Source of the DNA: JAJFJD01 sp965228425
Lineage (GTDB): Bacteria > Pseudomonadota > Alphaproteobacteria > UBA8366
Length of the DNA: 64,000 nt
Assembly: GCA_965228425.1 (NCBI GenBank)
Contig: OZ245815.1
Location: 3,472,001-3,536,000 of the forward strand
Reading direction: 5' to 3'
The position numbers and the translations under genes were made by a program. Numbering within the stretch: the stretch's first letter is position 1; every line of letters begins with the position of its first letter. Below the pieces are notes generated by a model. It was not told the origin of the DNA and did not search any database. It was given only the letters and a program-made list of their open reading frames with translations. Shown here piece after piece: positions 53,818 through 61,916 of this stretch.

Positions 53818-54711
53818 ATGCATCGATCGTCAAGACCATCTCGACAACAGGGAACAACCGGACCGGTCCGGCGATTGCTCGCAGCGGGATTTGCGCTGGC
53901 ATGCTTGGCCGTGCTCGCTCCAGGCATTTCGGCCAAGGAGAAGCCGGTCGATCTGGAGTTGCTGCTGGCCGCAGACGTGTCGGGCAGCGTCGATGCGGAA
54001 GAAGCGCGGCTGCAACGCAACGGCTATCTTGGCGCGCTGCGCAATCCCGAGGTCATCGCCGCCATCAAGTCCGGCATGCTCGGCCGGATCGCCCTCAGCT
54101 ATGTGGAATGGGCCGGTCTCGGCTGGTACAAGGTCATCGTCGATTGGACGGAAATCCACGACGAGGCCAGCGCCGCGGCCTTTGCCGCCAAGCTGGCCGC
54201 CGCCCCCATCGTGACCGCGCATCGCACATCGATAAGCGACGCCATCGATCTGTCCGTACCCCGGTTCACCGGAAACGGCTTCGAAGGCACCCGGCGCATC
54301 CTGGATGTCTCCGGCGATGGGTCGAACAACTACGGCCGCCTCGTGACCGATGCCCGCGACGATGCGGTTGCCGCCGGCATCATTGTTAACGGTCTGCCAA
54401 TCGTCACGGACCAGACCAATGCAAAGTATCCCACGATTCCCGATATCGACCTTTTCTACCGGGATTGCGTCATCGGCGGACCGGGCGCGTTTCATGTGGT
54501 GGCGGACGGTTTTGAGGATTTCGACCGGGCGGTTCGCAAGAAACTCATCCTTGAGATCGCGGGCCGGACGCCAGCGGGATATCAGCATGCCGTGGCGTCG
54601 CCCCACCAAGGCGCGGCGCGAATTTGGCGCGTCGCCGAACGCATGGCCCCACCCTGCAACATCGGGGAATGGCGCTGGCTCGGCATCATTACCGGCGGCA
54701 CAGGCGAATAA
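53818..54711 (+). CDS. DUF1194 (VWA-like) secreted protein
   Basis: 297 residues after GGGAGTGAGGC. A signal peptide ends near Ala39. A von Willebrand A-type domain follows with the metal site D53-V-S55-G-S57 in LLLAADVSGSVDAEEARLQR; later FEGTRRILDVSGDGSNNYGR and FYRDCVIGGPGAFHVVADGF are typical of DUF1194. A periplasmic or secreted binding protein of unknown ligand. Confidence 0.9.
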   Translation: MHRSSRPSRQQGTTGPVRRLLAAGFALACLAVLAPGISAKEKPVDLELLLAADVSGSVDAEEARLQRNGYLGALRNPEVIAAIKSGMLGRIALSYVEWAGLGWYKVIVDWTEIHDEASAAAFAAKLAAAPIVTAHRTSISDAIDLSVPRFTGNGFEGTRRILDVSGDGSNNYGRLVTDARDDAVAAGIIVNGLPIVTDQTNAKYPTIPDIDLFYRDCVIGGPGAFHVVADGFEDFDRAVRKKLILEIAGRTPAGYQHAVASPHQGAARIWRVAERMAPPCNIGEWRWLGIITGGTGE

Positions 54712-54944
54712 GGCCACCGCGGGCGAGCTGCCCGCCTTCCATCTGTCTACTTTTTGATCTGAATCAATTTGTCGGCGCCTGTGCATCGCTAGGCTCTTAG
54801 CTGGGACTGTAATGCCTCACAGCTCCCAAATTGCGCCAGCGCCTCGGCATCGAACCGTTCAGGCGGCAACCCTGCCCGGCTCTTTGCCGGGGCGCAACGC
54901 GCGAGGATCGGGATCAGAACCATCAACTAAATACGAGCGACGAC

Positions 54945-55052
54945 ATGACCGACGGCGAAATCGCATACATGTCCATGGTGTTGGCTTTGTTTTTTTGTTT
55001 CATCATCGTGATTGGGTGTCTTTCGCTAAGCCAGGAAAAACGCGAAGACTAA
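54945..55052 (+). CDS. Possible 35-residue single-pass membrane peptide
   Basis: MTDGEIAYMSMVLALFFCFI is followed by IVIGCLSLSQEKRED: a short acidic N-terminus, one hydrophobic helix (about 9-28) and a charged tail. Ribosome site is weak. It lies in the gap between the DUF1194 gene and a small coiled-coil gene. Coding status is uncertain. Confidence 0.4.
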   Translation: MTDGEIAYMSMVLALFFCFIIVIGCLSLSQEKRED

Positions 55053-55238
55053 GGAGCCGGGGTCAAGACGGCTACTCTGCCGCCAAGCGGAGCCTCGCTC
55101 CGATCGCCTCCACTCCAAACTCAAAGTCGAAATCCAGTTTTCAGCCCCTCCGGGATGCGTAATAGCCACCCGTGGCCGTCATGTGGGGATGCCCATCCGG
55201 CCGAGTTGGCGGCCGTACGCCGCACCGTCCACGCGAAT

Positions 55239-55478
55239 TTAGCTCAGATAATCCGTTTCCTTGGCGCGAAGCGCCGCCCGGGCATCCTCGATGAGGGCCT
55301 CGTAACGGCCCTGACAGGCCAGGTCGTTGTTTGCGACGAGGCATTGCAGGACGTTCTGGAGCGTGTATTTCAGGTCCTCGACCTGCGCCCGAAGCCCGAC
55401 GATTTGGCAGGTATGCTCGAACCTGTTCGCGCCATCTTCATCGGAAACATCATTATCCCGTTGAACGAATTGGGACAT
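55239..55478 (-). CDS. Small coiled-coil protein
   Basis: 79 residues from an ATG at 55478 preceded by AGGTG. Residues about 20-75 are helical with heptad spacing: TCQIVGLRAQVEDLKYTLQN, VLQCLVANNDLACQGRYEAL, IEDARAALRAKETDYLS. No signal peptide. Two or three Cys lie in the helix. Family not recognised; it may be an interaction partner of the neighbouring signalling proteins. Confidence 0.55.
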   Translation of the reverse strand: MSQFVQRDNDVSDEDGANRFEHTCQIVGLRAQVEDLKYTLQNVLQCLVANNDLACQGRYEALIEDARAALRAKETDYLS

Positions 55479-55926
55479 TTCAAACACCTGTACTAGGTTG
55501 CCCTGCCAGGATGCGACGTATCGGTCTATTGGGAAATGATGGCGGTCACAGGATAAATTCCTTCGCGCCGAATTCACGAACTAATGCTTAGGTTGTAAAA
55601 ATTAACGACAGCTGCCGTGATGAGATTTCGGAACTCGACGTGCCGGCAAGCTGACGTCACCTGTATTCGGTCCAATTTCTGCCGATTCCGATGCTTCCTC
55701 AACTATTGAGCCAAATGTTAACCGCCGCTTAACCATAACTTCAATCTCTCGGCGAGGCGGCGCTCCTCGCCTGCAAGTTAGCAATACCGTAAGCATTGCC
55801 CGGTATACTTAAAATCTTCCGGGTTTTTGATGTTTCACCTTCCGGCGAAGACGGCCCGGTAGACCCAAGCCGCTTCGAAGCGCGAGTGACACGTGGTGCA
55901 ATCATTGGGCAGTCCGAGTCAGCGTA
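55479..55926. other. Intergenic region upstream of the CheY-like gene
   Basis: About 450 bases. Holds a hairpin at 55751-55771 (GGCGAGG, seven-base loop, CCTCGCC) about 155 nt before the CheY-like gene. A minus-strand frame of 44-64 codons (55602-55796) has no recognisable feature and is not called. Confidence 0.4.
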
Positions 55927-56454
55927 ATGGCCTTTGCATTCGACCAATTGAAAATCTTGATCGTCGATGACGAGGACCACACACGTACGCTTATCAAGGA
56001 AGTGCTGCAAATCATCGGCTTCAGTCAGGCGAATATCCGGGAAGCAAGCGACGGCCTCTCGGCGATCAAAAGCTTGGAGGAAGAGCGGGTCCATATCGTA
56101 ATCTCGGATTGGCAGATGGAACCGATGGACGGACTGACCTTCGTCCGCAAACTGCGGGACCAAGACGAGAGTCCCGACCCCTTCGTCCCCGTCATATTCT
56201 GTTCCGCCTATACCGACCAGGACATGATAGAGCGCGCGCGCGATATGGGGGTCAACGAAGTGATTGCCAAGCCGGTCAATATCGGCAATGTCGAAAGCCG
56301 AATTATTGCCGTGCTGGAACAGCCACGCCCCTTCGTCGCCGCATCCCAATATTTCGGACCGGACCGCCGCAGACGGCGGGATGGCCCCGTGAACGGCAAG
56401 GACCGGCGACAGAAGAAGCGGGTTCGCATCAAGACCGTGCGGGACGAGCCCTGA
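55927..56454 (+). CDS. CheY-like single-domain response regulator
   Basis: 175 residues. Unlike the LuxR-type regulators nearby, its receiver is canonical: acidic pair in ILIVDDEDHTRTLI, phospho-Asp in IVISDWQMEPMDG, and Lys in VNEVIAKPVN. A C-terminal tail FVAASQYFGPDRRRRRD and the following basic residues form the alphaproteobacterial CheY-tail type. Output is through protein contacts; partner kinase not seen. Confidence 0.9.
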   Translation: MAFAFDQLKILIVDDEDHTRTLIKEVLQIIGFSQANIREASDGLSAIKSLEEERVHIVISDWQMEPMDGLTFVRKLRDQDESPDPFVPVIFCSAYTDQDMIERARDMGVNEVIAKPVNIGNVESRIIAVLEQPRPFVAASQYFGPDRRRRRDGPVNGKDRRQKKRVRIKTVRDEP

Positions 56455-56562
56455 CCGTCGGCTCACGCCATCGACTTGATGCGACCGGCGATGCGCGTCA
56501 TCATTGCGGTACCGAAACGCCCCGACAGGGGCTGCCGCCCAATCCAGCGCATAGGCCGTCCA

Positions 56563-57486
56563 ATGCCGCAGAACGATGTGAACTCAATGAGCTCTCTCAA
56601 GATTGTGCCAACCGGAAAAGCCGTCGGCGCCGAAATCCAGGGCATCGACCTGTCGCAGCCGATGTCGAAAGAAGTGCGCGATGCGATCCATCAAGCTTGG
56701 CTCGATAATCTCGTGCTGCTGTTTCGCGGTCAGTCACTGACGCCGGAACAGTATCTGGATGGAGCCCGCATCTTCGGCGAGCCCCAGGTGGGCGCGGCGC
56801 GGAAATACTACGAGAAGGCCGGCGTCAAATCGCTCGCCAACTCGCTCGACACCCCGGAAGTGACGATTCTTTCCAACCTGGACGAGGACGGCAATCCGAC
56901 CGAACGCAACAGCGGCCTCGGCAGCCTGGAAGTCGTGTGGCATTCCGACAATTCCTACATCGAACAGCCGCCGGCCGGGAGCTGCCTCTATTCCATCGAG
57001 GTGCCGCCCCAAAGCGGCAATACGTCCTTCAATAATCAATACATGGCCTATGAGACCCTGCCGGACGATCTCCGCGACGCCGTCCAAGACAAAAAGTCCA
57101 TCCAGGATTCCACGCGGAACAGCGCCGGTGTGCTGCGGCCCGGCGTCACCCTGCCGACCCGGCCGTCGGAAGTCCCCGGCCCGCACCATCCCCTGGTCCG
57201 GGTCCACCCGGAAACCGGCCGCAAGGCGCTGTATCTAGGCCGCCGGCGGGACTATCCGTCGCAATACATCATCGGGATGGATGAAGACGAAAGCGAGGCC
57301 CTGCTCGACCGGCTATGGGCGCATGCAACGCAGGACAAGTTCAAATGGACCCACACCTGGAAGGCCGGCGATCTATTGGTCTGGGACAACCGTTGTGCGA
57401 TGCACTACCGCGACCCGGTCGATTCAACCCAACGCCGTGTCATGTACCGGACCCAATTCCAAGGCGAGACGCCGATCCCCGGCTGA
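56563..57486 (+). CDS. TauD/TfdA-family Fe(II)/2-oxoglutarate dioxygenase
   Basis: 307 residues from the ATG at 56563; 56587 is a possible alternative start. Facial triad: H127 and D129 in VVWHSDNSYIEQPPAGS, and H281 in WDNRCAMHYRDPVD; R296 in RRVMYRTQFQGETP should bind 2-oxoglutarate. KAVGAEIQGIDLSQPMSKEV is the N-terminal signature. Converges with the M24 peptidase gene. Substrate unknown. Confidence 0.88.
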   Translation: MPQNDVNSMSSLKIVPTGKAVGAEIQGIDLSQPMSKEVRDAIHQAWLDNLVLLFRGQSLTPEQYLDGARIFGEPQVGAARKYYEKAGVKSLANSLDTPEVTILSNLDEDGNPTERNSGLGSLEVVWHSDNSYIEQPPAGSCLYSIEVPPQSGNTSFNNQYMAYETLPDDLRDAVQDKKSIQDSTRNSAGVLRPGVTLPTRPSEVPGPHHPLVRVHPETGRKALYLGRRRDYPSQYIIGMDEDESEALLDRLWAHATQDKFKWTHTWKAGDLLVWDNRCAMHYRDPVDSTQRRVMYRTQFQGETPIPG

Positions 57487-57499
57487 TCACCCGCGGCGG

Positions 57500-58633
57500 T
57501 CAGGCGTCGACCACCAGGATTTCCTCGTTATCGAAGTAGTCCGACCGCACGACCGGCGCGCCGTCCGTGATCTCGATCAGATCTTCCATGTGATAGCCGA
57601 CCTCGCCGGGCCAGCGCACCCGGGTCTCGACGGTCGACATCATACCCGGCTCGTACACCGTATCGTCATGCGGACTGATCAGGGGATATTCGTGCAATTG
57701 CAAACCAATTCCATGCCCGTTATGCGCATAGGGGAACGGAATATCGTGCTTCTCGTGCAGTCGCGTCGCCGCCTCGAAGAGCTCCCGGCCCGCGTTGCCG
57801 GGCCGCAGCATATCGATGATCGCATGATGGATTTCGCGCAGCCGCCCCCACCAAGACCGGTCCACATCGCTCATTCTGCCGAGCTTTGCGGTTCGGCCCA
57901 CGTTGGAATAGTAGCGGCTGTAATACCCGCCGGTGTCCGCCTTGAGAATATCGCCCGGCCGTGCCGCGTAATCCGACGGATCCATATGCGGAAAGCCCGT
58001 GTTCGGGCCCGCGTTGATGTGGCTGAAAGCCACCGATTCCGCCCCTGAGCGCAGGATTCGGTCGCTCAGGCCAAAACACATGTCGCGCTCCGTCATGCCG
58101 GGACGGGTGGCCTGGAATGTCTCCATCAGCGCTTGCTCGGTTCCCCGGAATGCCCGGGTCATGATCTCCCGTTCGCGCGGCGACTTGATCATACGCGCCT
58201 TGGCGAACAGGTCCTCGCAGGGTGTAACATTGAGCGACGGCAGCAGGCTGTTCAAAGCGGAAAGGTAGCGTGCGCCCAGATAGTCCAACTCGATTCCGAT
58301 GCGGCACTGCTCCAAGCCGAGGTCACACAGGACGTCAGCCAAGACCGAGATCGGTGACGTCACGAACTCCTTATAGGTACGGATATCGGTGATCCAGGAC
58401 TCCTGCCGGACATACCCTTCTTCCACGGCACAGAGGACGAAGGTCGGCGCGCGTTCGCCGTCCCAGACGATCAGGGCGAGCCGGTCGCGAATATCGACCT
58501 GGGTCGAGACGAAAACGTCACTTATATAGTTCACGTTCTCCGGGGACACCGCGACAACCGCATCACAGTCGCTTTGCCGGACCATCCGGCCCATGCGATC
58601 GAGGTCGCCGACCGCATCCTGCATCGTCTTCAT
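57500..58633 (-). CDS. M24-family (creatinase/Xaa-Pro peptidase-like) protein, one ligand changed
   Basis: 377 residues: N-terminal creatinase-like domain (about 1-140) and pita-bread domain. Expected metal ligands are Asp, Asp, His, Glu, Glu. Here D233 (ILKADTGGYY), H307 (HNGHGIGLQLHEYP), E336 (STVETRV) and E350 (HMEDLIEIT) are present, but the second Asp is N244 (YYSNVGRTAKLG). It may be a hydrolase with altered metal use, or a lyase/creatinase-type enzyme. A CTACTAGTAG palindrome lies 79 nt upstream. Confidence 0.82.
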   Translation of the reverse strand: MKTMQDAVGDLDRMGRMVRQSDCDAVVAVSPENVNYISDVFVSTQVDIRDRLALIVWDGERAPTFVLCAVEEGYVRQESWITDIRTYKEFVTSPISVLADVLCDLGLEQCRIGIELDYLGARYLSALNSLLPSLNVTPCEDLFAKARMIKSPREREIMTRAFRGTEQALMETFQATRPGMTERDMCFGLSDRILRSGAESVAFSHINAGPNTGFPHMDPSDYAARPGDILKADTGGYYSRYYSNVGRTAKLGRMSDVDRSWWGRLREIHHAIIDMLRPGNAGRELFEAATRLHEKHDIPFPYAHNGHGIGLQLHEYPLISPHDDTVYEPGMMSTVETRVRWPGEVGYHMEDLIEITDGAPVVRSDYFDNEEILVVDA

Positions 58634-59096
58634 ATTCGGGTTCCCCCTCTACCGGCCCGTTCGGTTCAACGCATCCCCGCATCATCCGCTCAATTCGACA
58701 TCCAGGCAAATCTACTAGTAGATAAATAATCGCCACGATGCCATTCCAATCGGCCCTCGTTGGGGTCCCGGATAGATCCATTCGTGTCAAAAAGACACCG
58801 GTTCCCATACCGGAGTGCTGATTTTCGTCAGCACCGATCCCGGCACCGGGGACGCGTTTCGACGCCGAACAGGGTTAATTTCGCCACGCCTAAAATGCCA
58901 AGACCCTGGTGAGAATATAAAATTCCCAAAATTATAGTTAACTTACAACTCTCAATTTAACTATATTTCTATTTCCTAAGTAATAGTCCGTATTCTCGCG
59001 TAATTATTTAAAATTTTACTCGATTTTTCCAGGTAATGATCATATTTAGGTAATGCTCTTGGGAGGGAGCGCACAAAAGGATTTCGAGGGGACGGT
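58634..59096. other. AT-rich divergent intergenic region
   Basis: About 460 bases between the M24 gene and the second luxR-type gene. Holds the 14-base palindrome at 58710-58723, a stem GTGCTGA/TCAGCAC at 58815-58834, a strongly AT-rich block (58915-59050), and ATTTAGGTAA at 59044-59053, which recurs upstream of the receiver-PilZ gene. Confidence 0.5.
58710..58723. promoter_or_regulatory. Palindrome CTACTAGTAG, copy 2, ahead of the M24 gene
   Basis: ATCTACTAGTAGAT is a perfect 14-base palindrome, 77 nt upstream of the M24 ATG. It contains the same CTACTAGTAG found at 26544 and 62811. Operator role inferred. Confidence 0.5.
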
Positions 59097-59759
59097 ATGA
59101 CAAACGCACCTGTATTTCTCGTTGGCGGCACCAATTTATTTCGCCGCGGATTGATGAGCTTTCTCGGCGACACCGATTTCGCGGTGTCCGAGGAATTCGA
59201 CACCATCGACGACTGCGCCGCGGCCGATTCCGCGATGCCGGACGTCGTCATCTACGCAGCCTCCGGCGACATCGAAGTGTCGGAAAACGCGATTGAGACC
59301 CTGGCTCGTACTTTTCCGGATGTCCGGATCATGGTTCTGTCGGCCGAGCTTTCGGTCGAGGAACTCGGCGCATGCCTCAAGGCCGGTGCGCGGGGTTATC
59401 TTCTCAGCAGCATTTCCAAGGAAGCGCTGGTCCATTCGCTTACCTTGGTCGTCCTCGGCGAGACCGTGTTCCCGTCGGGTCTGGCCAATGCCTGGGTGAA
59501 CGGCGGGCTATCACAACGGCGTCCGACGAACCAAGCGCCAATCCGGGACCTCACGCGCCGTGAGACCGACATTCTGGAATGCCTGACCTCCGGCGCGGCG
59601 AACAAGCAGATCGCCCGAGATCTCGGCATTACCGAAGCCACGGTCAAAATTCACATGAAATCGCTGATCCGGAAGATCGGGGTCAGCAATCGAACCCAAG
59701 CCGCCTTGTGGGCCATCAATTCCGGGTTCGGGCAAACCATCATGGGTGCGGCCGCCTAA
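59097..59759 (+). CDS. LuxR-type regulator with degenerate receiver domain (2)
   Basis: 220 residues after GAGGGGACGGT. It begins APVFLVGGTNLFRRGLMSFL, closely matching the protein at 52812-53480; PDVVIYAASGD and GARGYLLSSIS show the loss of phospho-Asp and Lys. The HTH is intact (LTRRETDILECLTSGAANKQ, TVKIHMKSLIRKIGVSNRTQ). The pilin gene follows after 44 nt, so the two are one transcript. Phosphorylation-independent control is inferred. Confidence 0.9.
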   Translation: MTNAPVFLVGGTNLFRRGLMSFLGDTDFAVSEEFDTIDDCAAADSAMPDVVIYAASGDIEVSENAIETLARTFPDVRIMVLSAELSVEELGACLKAGARGYLLSSISKEALVHSLTLVVLGETVFPSGLANAWVNGGLSQRRPTNQAPIRDLTRRETDILECLTSGAANKQIARDLGITEATVKIHMKSLIRKIGVSNRTQAALWAINSGFGQTIMGAAA

Positions 59760-59803
59760 CCCGCACCGCCAAACGCAAATCAAGAGATAGGGAGACGAAA
59801 AAA

Positions 59804-59995
59804 ATGTCGAAAAACTTCTTTAAGTCATTACTGCTGGACGAAAGCGGCGCGACCGCAATCGAGTACGGGCTGATCGCCTCGCTGGTATCGGTCGCCGCAA
59901 TCGGCGCGCTGTCCGCCATGGGCACGTCGCTGGAGGAAATGTTCAATCACGTGTCGAACGAGCTGAAAGGCGCGGCAAACACGACAACGGGATAA
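59804..59995 (+). CDS. flp: Flp/Fap-type IVb pilin (2)
   Basis: 63 residues after AGGGAGACG. Prepilin cleavage after G15 leaves ATAIEYGLIASLVSVAAIGA, again with Glu +5 and Tyr +6. It is a paralogue of the pilin at 52351-52518, with a longer C-terminus. Directly downstream of a luxR-type gene and followed by a strong terminator. Confidence 0.93.
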   Translation: MSKNFFKSLLLDESGATAIEYGLIASLVSVAAIGALSAMGTSLEEMFNHVSNELKGAANTTTG

Positions 59996-60022
59996 ACCCG
60001 GGATCGACACCGTGAGGCACGA

Positions 60023-60055
60023 AACAGCCCCGCGCCATAAGTGCGGGGCTGTTTT
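60023..60055 (+). terminator. Rho-independent terminator after the second flp gene
   Basis: AACAGCCCCGC and GCGGGGCTGTT form an 11-bp stem with a 9-base loop, followed by TTTT. It lies 27 nt after the pilin stop. Confidence 0.85.
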
Positions 60056-60076
60056 CCGTTCGGCGCTACCGTATGC

Positions 60077-60961
60077 CTAACCGTTGAAGAAGGGCCGGTC
60101 GCCGGTGATCGTCGTGCGGTGCATGCGCCGGCGGGTGTTCTCTTCGTCGAATGGCATCGCCTTATGCACGGCGCTTCGGTTGTCCCAGATGATAAGATCG
60201 CCCGGCCGCCATTTATGCGCATAGACGAAGGCCGGCTGCGAGGCGAACTCCATTAATTCCGTGATGAGCGACTGGCTCTCGGCTTCGTCCTCTCCGTCGA
60301 ATGTCCGCGTGAACACTTCCGAAATGAAAAGCGCCGGACGCCCGTTTTCCGGATGGGTCCGAACCGACGGATGTAGAACCGGCGGCGTCTTGGCTTTCTG
60401 CTCCTCGGTCAGCGGCGCCCGGTTCTGAAGGTGCGCCCGCTCGTAATTCCAGACGTAGTCATGCACCCCGTTGCGTTCGGCGAGCCACTTCTTGCGCTCC
60501 TCGGGAAGCGCGTCGAACGCGGCGAACATACTGGCGAACGCCGTTTCGCCGCCTTCTTCCGGGCATTCCAGGCAGTAAAATAATGACCCCATGCTCGGTT
60601 CCGGTAGGTAGGACAGGTCCGAGTGGTACCGTTTCGACCCGCCATGCGCACCGATATGCCGGCCATCCTCGATGATGTTCGAAACGACGAAAATCTCCGG
60701 GTGATCCGGCAGGCAGAAGTTCGACAAGACGTGTTTTTCGAGCGGCCCAAAGTCGCGGCTGACTGCGATGAGCTGTTCCGGCGTCAGCCATTGATCGCGC
60801 AATACGATCACCGAGCGATCGGCCAACTCGCGCCGCAACCGCGCCATAGCGACCGGCGGAACGGGCTTGCTTGCGTCGATCCCGTGCGCCAGCGACCCGA
60901 TATGCGGCGTCAACGCCTCGAATGTGATCTCTGAGTCGTCTCTGGATAACGCTTCCGGCAT
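60077..60961 (-). CDS. TauD/TfdA-family Fe(II)/2-oxoglutarate dioxygenase
   Basis: 294 residues. Triad: H113 and D115 in RYHSDLSYLPEPSMG, and H266 in DNRSAVHKAMPFDE; Arg in RRMHRTTITGDRPF. The N-terminus IGSLAHGIDASKPVPPVAMA fits the family. Fourth TauD-like gene in the window, closest in its ending to the one at 16019. Substrate unknown. Confidence 0.9.
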   Translation of the reverse strand: MPEALSRDDSEITFEALTPHIGSLAHGIDASKPVPPVAMARLRRELADRSVIVLRDQWLTPEQLIAVSRDFGPLEKHVLSNFCLPDHPEIFVVSNIIEDGRHIGAHGGSKRYHSDLSYLPEPSMGSLFYCLECPEEGGETAFASMFAAFDALPEERKKWLAERNGVHDYVWNYERAHLQNRAPLTEEQKAKTPPVLHPSVRTHPENGRPALFISEVFTRTFDGEDEAESQSLITELMEFASQPAFVYAHKWRPGDLIIWDNRSAVHKAMPFDEENTRRRMHRTTITGDRPFFNG

Positions 60962-61058
60962 GGCATCGGACCTCGTCCTGTTTTCGTTGGCTCCCCAACA
61001 GTGGCCACGATGAGTCTAGACCGTCGATCCGGGGTGATGCAAACGGCCGCCGGCGCGG

Positions 61059-61748
61059 CTAACCGCGAACCAGGCGGTAGACCGCGATCCCGCCCAAGAG
61101 AGACAATCCCGACAAAAACAAGACAATGGCTGCGGGCAGAGGCACGTGCGACACGGCGCTCACCACCTCGGCGGATACGACGCGCGCGAACGGCGCGGCG
61201 AAAATTTGCCCATTGGCACTGGTTCCGCGCCCTGCCCGGATATTGAAATTCGCGAAGGTGAATTCGATAAACCCATCCGCTTCGGTGAAATTCGGCGTTA
61301 TGCGGATCGACCCGTCGATCGTCCCGTCGATGACCGTCGCCAGGTTCGCCGTGATCCCATCGAACAGACCGCCGGCCGAGACGAACGGCACGATCGCCGC
61401 CGACGCTACGGCGCCACTGCCCAACGACGTCGCGCCATCGAGCAACTCTGCATTTACGGATATATCCGGCCCCGATGCCGTGAACGGCGGCGTCGTGAGG
61501 GCCAGCACATCGACACCGCCAGGCACGACCGGCGGCGTATTGAAGAACGAAAACGTAACCTCCAACGCTTGACCTGGTTGCACCAGCAACGCAGCGGCGT
61601 CATTTCGCCAACCGGACAACGGCAGAAGGGTCAAAACGAGGACGAGAATAGAAACACATCGCGAAACGGCGCGCGGGCTTGCAAAACCCGGACGAACGCC
61701 GTTTTTTACGGAACGTCGCATGATATCCACCAATGCTTTCCACACCAA
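61059..61748 (-). CDS. VPLPA/PEP-CTERM-type sorted extracellular protein
   Basis: 229 residues; a start at 61721 is also possible. A hydrophobic export segment (about 30-48) leads a Thr/Ser/Gly-rich beta-type body. The C-terminus is a sorting signal: VPLPAAIVLFLSGLSLLGG, then a short basic YRLVRG. Exosortase would cleave it and move it to the surface. No exosortase or polysaccharide genes are in the window. Confidence 0.82.
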   Translation of the reverse strand: MVWKALVDIMRRSVKNGVRPGFASPRAVSRCVSILVLVLTLLPLSGWRNDAAALLVQPGQALEVTFSFFNTPPVVPGGVDVLALTTPPFTASGPDISVNAELLDGATSLGSGAVASAAIVPFVSAGGLFDGITANLATVIDGTIDGSIRITPNFTEADGFIEFTFANFNIRAGRGTSANGQIFAAPFARVVSAEVVSAVSHVPLPAAIVLFLSGLSLLGGIAVYRLVRG

Positions 61749-61916
61749 AAGCAGTACTACTTTTGGAATAATTCATTGGTCTAATCAAGTGAATATTGGT
61801 TAACGGCGATGATTCTAAACGGAAATTGGGAGTAAGAGCCGGCTAACCAATTCGACCGCGGCATCAAGGACATGTCTTGAGAGTCGGATTCGCGGCAATC
61901 CAGAACATCCGCAACG

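Noticed and set aside
55602..55796. Minus-strand frame of up to 64 codons before the CheY-like gene
   Set aside because: No motif and only a weak ribosome site for the inner Met.
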